From: Struthio camelus
Taxonomy: Eukaryota; Chordata; Aves; Struthioniformes; Struthionidae
NCBI RefSeq assembly: GCF_040807025.1
Contig: NC_090968.1
Coordinates: 2,655,906 to 2,719,905, forward strand
Reading direction: 5' to 3'
DNA length: 64,000 nucleotides
A program made the translations under genes and the position numbers. The notes beneath the pieces are model-generated. The model had not been told where the DNA came from, did no database searches, and was given only the letters and a program-made list of their open reading frames with translations. This document shows, one piece after another, positions 48,886 to 58,749 of this stretch; the stretch's first letter is position 1; every line of letters begins with the position of its first letter.

Positions 48886-51800
48886 CTAAAACAGAAACAA
48901 GAAATTGAAGATATTTTCAGTGACAAGTTCCCAGAATCCAGTAAGGAAAAGTCTGTTAATTACACAAACAGATGTTTCCATCCCCAATTATGGCCTTGTT
49001 CAAGGCTCCCACTGCTCTGAACAGGTACTGTGTAAAACTTTTATGGCGCAACTCAAAGCGAGGAAATATCTGTGTGGCTTACATCACCTTTGTGTTCCTC
49101 CTTTCCTACAGCCAGCATACACCAGGTACCATCCTGGCATACGCTAGATATATTTTGGGACCATTATATCATCAGGGCACAAGTTGGATACAATTGCTAC
49201 ACGGTTGCTTCCACTGTGACCCTGGGCAAACCACTTCAGGACAGCTGCTCCAGGTATTCAGATGCCTAAAGATGAGAAAGGCGCTTCACGGGATTTTCCA
49301 AAGCATCACAGGGCCTTACGCTTTTAATCCTACTAGGTGATTTACATCTCCTCTCTAAAATGGGGCAATTTGTTGCAACCTCGCAAAGGTGCCACAGGGA
49401 TTTAGGTGTGAAGGACGGAAAGGTGCTTGGATGCTGCTGGTAACGGAAGGTTTATGTCTGTTCGGTTCTTGCTACTTACCTTGAGTCTTTACAAGCTTGT
49501 AGATAGGCAGATCTCTGCAGAGATTCTCAATGGCTTTACCATAGAGAAACCATTCCTTTATATTCGCTAATATCGAATTGCCGGGTTCATACAGTACCCA
49601 CACATCATTTGGAGAGTATATTTTCTTCAAAGTCTAAAGATGAAATGTTAAATATCATCAGCAATGTAGCTCTGGTTTCAATCTACTAAGATAACCCGTG
49701 AGAAAATCCCAAAATCTAAAATTATCTTCCTTTGGCCTCATACAAAGCACCAGCTGAAAAAGCTACAAGTTGTTAAATAAAACACACATTTTTTATCTAT
49801 TTGTAAACAAAATTCACTAGATAGTAATACTATCAACTTAGCAAAATTGAACTGTATTAATGTAATAAAAATTATGTTAATTGACTGTGATACAGTTAAA
49901 CAATTTGCACATATGTTAATCTTCCCAGTCTGTGCAGGCGTTTTAAAAAGCGCATTGCTATATTTTGCTGCAGAAGTGCTACTGTTACGCTGTCGTAAGA
50001 TGGGCCAGAGCTGAAGCTCATCTCCAGGCAATACTCTCAATCACCTTCATGAAAGTTTTGCCCGAGTAGGAAAGTCACAGTTTGCTCAAAGTAAATTGAT
50101 TTCCAAATACTGCTTCTGCAAACAAAATAACTTCACGTATCTCATTTCTAAAATATTAGCATGACAATGAAAAAAAAGGAAGAAGCTTGTGTGAATTCAT
50201 ATTGGGACTACCCAAAAATATCCAAGCACACTATTTCCACAGACACAGGATCTTACAGGTCTAACTATAACTACCAGCCACTATAAAACTGCAGGGTGGG
50301 CCATGATCATTCATTATCTTAAAATAATATTGTATATGTTATTCCCTTGAAGTTTTGTCTTGCCAGTTCTGTTTCATCATTGCAAATCCAATAAAAGAGA
50401 ATCCTAAGAGCAATAGCTGTTCTTAATGGTAGAATGGAGGGCTTCTATCATACCATCCCAAAACAGAACTTTCTTATACACAGAACAGGATTCTCCATAC
50501 AATCACCTGTTTCTCAAAAGCCAGGCGTCCAATTTCTTGCAGCTCTGGGATGGAACCTTTCTCTATTTTCAGAATAAAGCAAGCATTCCTTGAAAACATC
50601 CTTGTTGCAATATATCCCTGTGATAAAAAATTATCGTTAATTTAATTCATTAAAAACTGCTACCACTCACACTTGGTGATCCCCCCTGTTCTCTAGGGTG
50701 AATGAATACATGTAAAGTTGCTACACTGCCTATCATGACTTTCCATTTACACTGTCATCATGGGGAATGGAAGCAGCCTCCCTATATTAATGTCTATCTA
50801 TAATAGAGAAATTATCTTCTTCCATGGACTTCTACCGTACTTGTTATACATGAGTGATGGTGGCCTGATCTCGACCCTGTTGCATTGCAGTCAATGACAT
50901 TTTTCTCCCTTTCATGAATAACCACGAGTTTCATTACAAGTCTAAACTAAACAACTACATCATCATACATGTGAGACAAAGAGACGGCAGAAGGGGAGGA
51001 GAAGTGATGGAAGTCTGAAAAGAAACAGTTTCAAGACAACTCATGATGACAATACACTAAAATAATTTTTCTTCGTTTAGAAATTACTCACAGAGATTGT
51101 TTGAGTCTAGGCAGATTCTTGGATTTACTTACATGCTGGTAGTCAAAAATGGTATCAGAGGAGTACGCCCCAGAACGGACATGGACATCAGCTAAGTTCT
51201 TCTCGTTGTCGATAGTCATAGTTGCAGTGACATAATCGTTGCCAGGTACTGGCAGGTAATAGGTCTTTGGTACAAAACACAAAATAACTGTTCATCATTA
51301 TTGGCCTTATATCTTTAAAAGGTACAAGATAAATGAAAGCGTTTCCTCTCAAATAACCAAATGTGATTGCTTCACATAAATCCTAAATCTCTTTACAACT
51401 CTGGCAATCTCAGGAGGCCCTCACAGTGGAGGTTAATTGCCCAAGAGTTCAACTCAGGGTGGGAGAGGAGGGGAGAAAGCCACATTGCAGGAAAAGATGA
51501 ACAATATTGGGCAGCCAAGTCATTGTGTGTGACAGCAGAGATTGTCAGAGAAGTCTGAGACAGTCTCCAAATCTTAGTTTGAGCTAACAGGCTACCCCGC
51601 TAGAATTTCTTGCTGCTACATGGCTGCACAGAACCACCTCTTTGGCTTGTATGATTGTCTCCTTGGCAATAAGCATCTTGTTAGTTTCTCATGTGCTTTT
51701 CTTGCTATTATATTCCCCCATGCCCAAGAATCTAATACATTTTAAATGAGTACATGCAGTAGAAGATTTGTCAGTCTACTTACTTCTAACGCAGAAGTCT

Positions 51801-52177
51801 GAGTCCAAAAGACTCCCAGTAAAGCAAGAATTGCAGCCTGCAAAAGGAATAAGCATTCATACTCAACAGAAACATAAGGCAGTGCCACACCGGCAGGACA
51901 GAGCTCAATAAAACATAATAAATCACACTTCTGAACTGGGATTAAGTTCTACATTCTTTGCTCAAATGGTGCTTCCTCTGAGTTCAAGATTATTGCACAA
52001 ATAAGAAATGCAATATCCCACTGAACAACACAAGAAACAATACACAGGTCATATCATTAATCCCAGTACTGCACCCCCTTATTAGAACATCTTTTCTGCA
52101 TTTTTTTTTTGCTTTTAGAAAGGAACTTTCTAAAATATAAATTCAATAAAAATGTCTATACTCACAAATCTCTTCAT
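48806..52177 (-). CDS. GKN2: GKN2, gastrokine-2 precursor
   Basis: Secreted BRICHOS-domain protein of the gastric surface epithelium family; mammalian GKN2 pairs with TFF1. Six exons on the minus strand, 52177-52166, 51837-51784, 51264-51133, 50617-50507, 49633-49480 and 48885-48806, join in frame to 180 residues (human 184). A signal peptide covers 1-20 (MKRF, then AAILALLGVFWTQTSA). The BRICHOS region spans about 40-150, with TMTIDNEKNLADVHV, Asp63 in TIFDYQH, Cys79 in NACFILKI and Cys142 in NLCRDLPIYK. The tail carries Cys162 and Cys176 (GIPSILGIKIC). It matches human GKN2 (TVTIDNEKN, TIFDYKHGYIASR) better than GKN1. Where I recall human having Cys58 (GSCSST), this protein has Tyr56. Introns of 0.3-0.9 kb hold no recognised genes; intron 5 (48886-49479) holds a MIR-like relic. 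Confidence 0.95.
49211..49380 (+). repeat. MIR-like SINE relic in GKN2 intron 5
   Basis: CACTGTGACCCTGGGCAAAC, CACTTCAGGACAGCTGCTCC and, further on, CTCCTCTCTAAAATGGGGCA follow the MIR order ('GTGACCTTGGGCAAGTCACTT...CATCTGTAAAATGGGG'). Diverged. Confidence 0.5.
49480..49633 (-). CDS. GKN2: GKN2 exon 5: BRICHOS end
   Basis: 154 nt, phase 0 to 1, acceptor tctttag, donor CAAG|gtaagt. It encodes TLKKIYSPNDVWVLYEPGNS, ILANIKEWFLYGKAIENLCR and DLPIYKLVKTQ, with the second BRICHOS cysteine. Confidence 0.95.
50507..50617 (-). CDS. GKN2: GKN2 exon 4: BRICHOS middle
   Basis: 111 nt, acceptor tatcacag, donor CAG|gtgatt. It encodes GYIATRMFSRNACFILKIEK and GSIPELQEIGRLAFEKQ, with the first BRICHOS cysteine. 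Confidence 0.96.
51133..51264 (-). CDS. GKN2: GKN2 exon 3: start of BRICHOS region
   Basis: 132 nt, phase 0 to 0, acceptor accaaag, donor CAT|gtaagt. It encodes TYYLPVPGNDYVTATMTIDN, EKNLADVHVRSGAY and SSDTIFDYQH. The Asp of FDY is the conserved BRICHOS aspartate. Confidence 0.95.
51784..51837 (-). CDS. GKN2: GKN2 exon 2: signal peptide core
   Basis: 54 nt between ttttgcag and gtaagt, encoding AAILALLGVFWTQTSALE, the hydrophobic core and a likely cleavage after TSA. Confidence 0.93.
52166..52177 (-). CDS. GKN2: GKN2 exon 1 (MKRF)
   Basis: Four codons, ATG AAG AGA TTT, then donor gtgagt. The 12-nt first coding exon is the family pattern; the other two gastrokine loci here have the same size. 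Confidence 0.9.
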
Positions 52178-52245
52178 TTTTCTTTCAGATAAGAACAAGA
52201 GGCTGCAGAAAGTGAAAATGGGAAAGAATCCCAGCAACATTCAAC

Positions 52246-52252
52246 TTTTATA
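52246..52252 (-). promoter_or_regulatory. GKN2: GKN2 TATA box
   Basis: TATAAAA on the minus strand, 69 nt upstream of the ATG. Both + strand gastrokine loci have a TATA element at a similar distance (about 50-60 nt), which supports the first-exon calls. Confidence 0.75.
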
Positions 52253-55200
52253 TCTTGCTGTAGGTGTGGGAGTCACTTGACAAATGTTCTTCATGACTCG
52301 AGCAATTCCATATCTATATGCCACACCATGGTAAGCCTCTTTATCTGAATATTGGGGTGGCATAGATAACCTGATCCTGATATGTCAAAAGCGCTCAGTA
52401 AGCCAGCTTTTGTAAAATTAATCACTCTACAAATGACTATTATTTGCCGGTTTAAACTCTGGAGGAGTTTCAACTCTTGCTGTTTCAAGCTTTTAATATT
52501 TAACAGGATACTAATCCAGAATTAAACGATATCAGAAAAGACTCTGTTATTCATTTATTCAACTGCACTTTGTCTTCTGAAATATAATTCCTGGCCGCCT
52601 GATACTCTGCAGACAAATCCTGGAAAGAAATACCTATATCATGGTAGCCTAAGTGCCAGCTAATGAACAGACCAATTTTTCATCCATTTCCTCCAACTAG
52701 TATGTACATGGCCTTTTCTAACAAAAAGTGCTGCTCATTTTTGAACAGTTGCCATGGTGTATATCACATGTATTGAAATTACTGACATAGTCAGGGGTAA
52801 TAATTGTGCTTCACAGATGCAAGCTGAATAACTACTAGCCTCTCTAGTATAAAAAGGAACAAAACAAAATTCGACAGGATATGTGGTTTGTCCAAGGTCA
52901 CAAGTCAAAAGGAGCCGGATGGGGATGGTTTACTTAAAGCTACCACTGTTCTCTGTGTTTTATCAAAACTACACTGACTGCATGATATTGGTCTCCTATG
53001 AATATGACCTTGTCTGGACTCCTTATTTCATCTCCTGGTGACTTCCACATCAGGCAGTGCAGGTACTTTGAGGAATCACACTCTACTTTCTACCAGAATA
53101 TGATAATTGAGGCCTCTTCTCTTCTGATGAAATGAGAGTACAAAGTAATAGCCAACAAATTTCTGTAATGTCAGTCATTAGAAAAGAGGTGACAGAGGTT
53201 GTATGTAAATCTAGCCCTGCAAATAGGCCTCAATTAAAAGAGAAAATTGCACATATTTGCTTTATTCCACATAACTTTGCACAAAAAATGTGATCCTGAG
53301 TGTGGCAAAGCCATGCTGCTCAGTAATATATCAGGATATATGAACAGATACCAAAGGCTCATGTGACAAGCACGGTGAGATAAAACTAAATTAGATTAGA
53401 TTGATGTTATCCTCCTGTTTAAAGCTGCCCCTCCCCATTCTTCTCAAATGATTCTTTGTTTGTAAGGCTACAGATATGTTGGAAATATTCACAAAACAGA
53501 TTTCGGTAGCGAAATGAGTCTTCCACACGTGCTTATAGTAGAATTCAGGCACTACAAGCTAAAATTAAAAGTTGAAATTAACTTCCCATTAATCTTCATA
53601 TTTTAATTTCTTTTGAGATACTTTCACAGGGCTGAAGCATGAGCTTCAGCTCTCTTGCAGACACGCACACTTCTACACATGTAAGAGCAGAGTAATACGC
53701 AAAATCAGCAGTACTTAGTGAAGAATTACAATAACCCTTGTCTCACTAATGATTTTCACTTTACATTGGACCTTAGGTGAAATCTTATGATCCAGTCATA
53801 TGAGGCCAAAAAATAAAGATTAATTTCTAAAAAGAATTTTACTAATTAACCTTATTACAAAAAAGAACATATTTTCAGTTGACTCAGGCTTGTTACTCAA
53901 GGTGAGCCTGTATATCCTTCTCTCTTTCGGGAGACTTTTTGTCCACAGTGAATCTGAGTCCACATCTCCCACTAATATATCTGAAATTAGCACGCATTCA
54001 CCGAAGGGCAAGACTATGCCACAGTCCGTTAAGTGCTCATCTAGTTTAAGTAACTGAAGTAAAAGCCTGCATGAGAAGGGCTATAAGATGCTCTAACTTC
54101 CTTGAATAGAATTTTCACTGTTATCAGTCCTCAGGTGGAGTGAGGTTTGGCTTAGGAAGTGACTGGTGCAGTCTCAGAACTGCTTGGTGAATTTGAACTT
54201 TTATGACGATACTTACATTTCTCAAGGTAGCCTTCTCGCTTTGGACGCTTTCGCTCTAAGTGGAAACTCTCGAACTTTTTCCCAAATGAAGTCACTTTTT
54301 CTCAAGTTACACTTGCGGTCAGATCGGCCATATTGGCACACTGAAGCCTGGAGGAAATGGAATTTGAGTAACGTTTGGAACAAAGCAATACATTCTGCAA
54401 GTCATTGCAACAGCACAGCAACGTTAATTACTGTCACAGGAAACTGTTAATTTCTTTAATATTTTCATAAGGCCAAATATTTTCAAGTACATTCTAATTT
54501 ACTCCAGTGAAATATGATTAAATTACAGAATGACTTGCTATTTACATAAGTAAAATTGCAAGGAGAATTTGGACTAACATTTGGCACCAGCATCCACTAA
54601 AAATAATTTAAACAAAAGAACCTTGAACACAGAATGAAATGAATACTTGTACAACTTCAGCTCAAGTCTGACTACCACACCGGAATTTCGACACATAAGG
54701 GAGATTCATTCAATCAAGTTCAGGTGGGAATAATGCTGGCATAAAAAAACTCTCCTGGAGACTCATGGTTTTTTTCAGGTACTTTTGATAAATATTTGTC
54801 TTATCAGGGAGTGAGAAAGTGGTGGGAGGAATGTAAAGAATCAAGCAACACCTCAAAAATCAACAAAATTCTCTGTGCTTACCTTTGCATACAACTGGCC
54901 GCACTTGACTGGATCAAGACAGGGTGACACAGCCTAGAAAATTCTGCATGGCCAAGGGACACGTCAAGCAGAATTTATCAAATCAGTAGTTGAAAACGAA
55001 GCTTCTAGGGCCAATTCAACAATAATTTCAGTAGTTTTACTCTTGCTAGAAAATGACACAAGCAAAAACATGTGAAAATTTAAGTGTGTGTGTGGAAAAC
55101 AGAACATTTACTTGAGAACTGGGTTAAAACTCATATGGTTCCTAGCCATAACAGTTTGCTATACATTGATACAATGATTTAGCAAAGAAACAGAGAATGC

Positions 55201-56537
55201 TTTGGGTAAAGCTTTAAAAATGAGACAGAGAGAAACAAGCTTGTACTAGGCAAAGAACAGGATCTTATACAGTAAGAGTCTCCCTCCTCCTCCGTTCTCC
55301 TGGCTTCTTCTACTGTAACTAGTTTCTTAAGCTTGTCTTGATATCAAATGCTCTAGCTCTGTATGTCTGCCATATAAACTATTGAAGTAATCAAAAGTTG
55401 ATGGAGGATTTGGCGATTCAGACTTCCAAGTGTGACACATTATTATAATAGTCAAATTGGCCATGGTTGTTGCAACAAATGGACAAAACTGCTTTCCAGC
55501 TCATCGCTGATGACACCACTGGGATCAGCATAATATAGTTGATTTCTCAATGCTTTTCTCATGAGAACTAGATGATTAGTTCAATATTCAGAGACTATGA
55601 GAGGATTTGTGACATAGAAAATAGACTATTCTGTGTATTTTGGATCTTGGAGGCTAAGCACATACCTGCCTCCATTTGGCATCCACAAATCATTTCACTT
55701 AGTAACTTACTGGTTTCATTCACCGTTATTTTATACCTCTCGCAAATTGCAAAGTGGGTACAAAATGGAGGTGAAAAACAGTCCTCCGCTCACTAGCAAA
55801 CAAGGTAAATAACTCATCCTATAGAGTGGTTCTATATATAATTATCAAATTCAACCTCAGATAAACTTAAAAAAAAAAAATCTACTTGCTACATAATAAT
55901 TGATAGAAAATGCCCATTGTTACTGCTTCCCCCTTACCCAGTTTTGGCTATCTCTAGTTTATGGTCCAGCTTCTAGAATTAGCCCTCAGTTTGTAATCAG
56001 ATACTCTTTCTGCTAAGAACCTCTGTTAAAATACAGAGGCCAGGCCTCAAGATTGGTAAGCAGATCCTAAAAGACAGAACAGTGCTCAAAGGATTCAGAC
56101 AGGAAGGTAAACAAAAGAAAAAACTCAGTAATTTCTATGATTTAGAGCTAGTCTCATGATTCCTGGGGACATGACTCAATGTCTTTTAAACGAATGGTGG
56201 GGGAAATCTTGCTGTTTTAAAAATTTTATGAACTGTGGATAAAAACAATTAGGCTGAGTCCTTTGTCATGTAGGCACAAAATGTTACTAGGAATTTATTG
56301 TATTAAGCATCAGTTTTCTGGTTCCGATGACTTTTTTTAGAAGTGATTATTAAATATATTGAACTTACCATGAAAAGTTTTCTTTCATCTTCCCATTTGC
56401 AATGAATTCAATCAGGCTGGTATCAAAGCTTGCTGTTATCAGATCAGTTCCACAGGAAATATGTCATGATTCTGTGAACAGAAGAGACCTGCCAGGAAGA
56501 TAAACCTATTTTAACACTTATCTTTGGCATGTCAGTG
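52253..56537. other. Intergenic region between divergent GKN2 and GKN1-like loci
   Basis: About 4.3 kb of AT-rich DNA shared as upstream region by GKN2 and the GKN1-like locus. It holds a short MIR-like piece at 52875-52930 and no gene I can support. Any shared gastric enhancer would be expected here, but I cannot identify one. Confidence 0.5.
52875..52930 (-). repeat. Short MIR-like relic (reverse)
   Basis: GGTTTGTCCAAGGTCACAAG followed by AAAAGGAGCCGGATGGGG resembles the reverse MIR phrase 'GACTTGCCCAAGGTCACACAG...AGAGCCAGGA'. Confidence 0.4.
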
Positions 56538-56544
56538 TATAAAA
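56538..56544 (+). promoter_or_regulatory. TATA box of GKN1-like locus
   Basis: TATAAAA, 52 nt upstream of the MKFT start codon, at about the same spacing as the other gastrokine promoters here. Confidence 0.65.
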
Positions 56545-56595
56545 AGGAAGAGTACACATCAAATACCAGCAGAACTTGCCTTTCCTACCATCAAA

Positions 56596-56607
56596 ATGAA
56601 GTTCACT
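56596..56607 (+). CDS. GKN1-like exon 1 (MKFT)
   Basis: ATG AAG TTC ACT followed by gtaagt, identical in residues to the start of human GKN1 (MKFT) and of the same 12-nt size as GKN2 exon 1. Confidence 0.7.
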
Positions 56608-57410
56608 GTAAGTATATGCATCGCTTCCTTATAAAACAGTGTTAAAGTTAGACAGTTTTTAAATTATTTTGAGTCTCTCTTGGCACCTGTTGAACTATAT
56701 CACTGGTTTCCATAGGGATTATACAGTAAAAGGGCAAAAGTTTTGGGACTCCACTGGTGAAATTTCTTATTTGGCAGTGATTTCACTCCATGTACCTACT
56801 CAAACCTGAAAGAGGGAAGTGCTCTGATACAAGGACGACACGGCACATGTGAGATCTAGAAAGGGCAACGTTCTCTTACTCGTAACTTCTAGGTCATAAA
56901 TAATCTGAGTTATACAAGGTTAGGGCACGGCTGTCTGATCAGAGCACAGGAGAAGAACCAGGAGATGTGAGTGCACGACTATGAAGCATAGCAATATTTA
57001 CAGCAGTCTTCAACTGTTGCAGGATAAATTCCAAAATATTAGTGCTAAATATTCTGAGTCACACTTGGATCTCACTCATAAAAAAACCCTCTCCTTTGAA
57101 GTCAATGCATTTTGTGACTGATTCAATATTTGAGGGACTGTCTCCAAGAGAATAATTGCTAACAGTAACTATTACTACAAAACAATTTATCACAGCAATC
57201 TTAAATCTAACATAAAAATATAGCGGCAGTAGTTTTTACCTTAGAGAAATCTGAACAACAAATGAGAGTCACTGTAACTATACTATTTTAAAAAGCAGTA
57301 ACAAAATGTTTAACATTACGGTTTTCTGTACAGAAAAAGATCGTTATTGTATTGTTATACAGAAAAGTTATTTAAAAAGTGCTGAATCTCTTGCACTTTT
57401 TTTTTAATAG

Positions 57411-57521
57411 GGCTTTGCTGCAACCAGAGTATTTTCAAAAAAGACCTGCATCATTAGTAAAATCAACAGAAATATTTTGCCTTTTATTGTATTGGTTCCT
57501 CCACTGCCTCCAGGAGACAAG
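57411..57521 (+). pseudogene. GKN1-like exon 4: BRICHOS middle
   Basis: 111 nt, exactly the size of GKN2 exon 4, with acceptor tttaatag and donor AAG|gtaaag. It encodes GFAATRVFSKKTCIISKINR and NILPFIVLVPPLPPGDK. The first BRICHOS cysteine is kept. Confidence 0.85.
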
Positions 57522-57798
57522 GTAAAGGAGATGGTGTTGAGAAGAAATTGTTGAGAAATCTATTGAATTGCCCGAGAAAAATATCCATTCTACAATTGCA
57601 AAGTGGAGAAAGGGCTCCGAGAGCTGAGCAAAAGCTCCTCAGCAGGACTGAACCACTCCAGAAGTTTAGTCTCTAGTCTTTCAAAAGTTACACTGGACAT
57701 GAATAATTCCCTCTCCATTAAGATGGGTATGTGGATTCTGAATCCCATTTTTGGTTTTTCTAAATGCTGTTTCCTGGGTGTGTTTCTTTGATGCTTAG

Positions 57799-57933
57799 GT
57801 CCTTGGCCACTTCCACCCCCGGAGCATTGCTTCACTGTGTCAAAAACCAGAGTTCAAAACCTGGCCCCGTACGGAAAACCCATTCAAGCTCTGTGCAGAG
57901 GAATTCCCACTTACTTGGCTTACCTAGCTCCAG
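57799..57933 (+). pseudogene. GKN1-like exon 5: BRICHOS end
   Basis: The homologous frame reads GPWPLPPPEHCFTVSKTRVQ, NLAPYGKPIQALCRGIPTYL and AYLAP, ending phase 1 at CCAG|gtgagt. From the obvious acceptor (cttag at 57798) the length is 135 nt and does not fit exon 4's phase 0. From the AG at 57823-57824 it is 109 nt and fits. Confidence 0.75.
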
Positions 57934-58501
57934 GTGAGTGTGCTTGTAACTAATATATAACAAAATAGAGATTAATAAGCTTTTAAATAAAGATTAAATA
58001 TAGATTTAAATAAAGGCTAACAAGCTACTGAAATCATGTTTAAATTACACTGTTTTTCTATGACTTTTTATAAATCAGTGAATCTGTATGAAAGGAAAAA
58101 AAGCAGATCTGTCACTCTCCTGAGTACAGCTGAACTAAGAAGATCAGGCCATTACAGAAAGGCTTTGGCCTCTAACTGTTGATAGGAGTCTGAATTTTTC
58201 AGGAACCTTCACATATACGCAATACATTGATGCCCTAGCTGCCACGGGTCCTGCCAGAGCAAGATTCTGAGATTCAAAATTCCAATTTGTAACTTGCCTC
58301 TTCATTATTTTTTTTTAAAGTTGCACTAACAGCTGCTTATAGGACAAATTGAGAAAGAAGATGATCAATTCCTGAATGGAGAGTTTGCTAAGTTTCACAT
58401 TTTTTAGTGCAAGAACACTGTGTTGGAAAACTTTCGTCTAGCTTGTTCTCAGATTTTCTCAGTCTAAATGTGATATGAGTTTTGGTGTTCTTTGCTTTCA
58501 G

Positions 58502-58551
58502 GATCAAACTTTCTAAAAGATGCTCCGTGTTTGAAAACGCGGATCAAATAA
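58502..58551 (+). pseudogene. GKN1-like last exon
   Basis: After tgctttcag, phase 1, it reads (G)GA then SNFLKDAPCLKTRIK and TAA. The S-x-F-(6)-C spacing fits human GKN1 SLFFYSGTCYTT, but the frame ends before the second tail cysteine. Confidence 0.5.
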
Positions 58552-58737
58552 GTGAATTTAAATTACTGCCATCACTAGCCGTAAAATTTTTGCTGATGAA
58601 ATTTTGAGGAAGAGAATTTATTTACATAACAGTGTACCCACAACGAATATTTTTTTTCCTGACAATCTTATCTTGATCACATTTTCAATTATTTCTTTAT
58701 CTGTCTCTTCTGCTCTGTGTGTAGGCTACTGTCTCTC

Positions 58738-58743
58738 AATAAA
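58738..58743 (+). terminator. Poly(A) signal of GKN1-like locus
   Basis: AATAAA 187 nt past the putative stop codon, in the right orientation. It suggests that the 3' end of the locus is still usable. Confidence 0.5.
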
Positions 58744-58749
58744 GTTTAT

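Larger units (their letters stand above)
56596..58551 (+). pseudogene. GKN1-like gastrokine, probably decayed (exons 2-3 missing)
   Basis: Recognised pieces: exon 1 at 56596-56607 (MKFT, then gtaagt), exon 4 at 57411-57521, exon 5 ending 57933, and a last exon at 58502-58551 with TAA. Exon 4 (GFAATRVFSKKTCIISKINR) and exon 5 (LCRGIPTYLA) match human GKN1 (GFAATRLFQKKTCIVHKMNK, CRGIPTYMAEEM). I find no signal-peptide exon and no BRICHOS N-terminal exon with its FDY/WDY aspartate between 56608 and 57410; ATCGTTATTGTATTGTTA at 57339-57356 could be a stub of exon 2 (IVIVLL). The likely exon 5 acceptor (57798/57799) is out of frame with exon 4. An alternative AG at 57823-57824 would restore the frame. 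The C-terminus stops early. It could be a transcribed relic, or a divergent gene whose missing exons I fail to see. Confidence 0.65.

Noticed and set aside
57590-57835. Minus-strand frame of 81 codons overlapping the GKN1-like exons
   Set aside because: Shadow on the opposite strand of the recognised gastrokine exon 5 and intron; no conservation.
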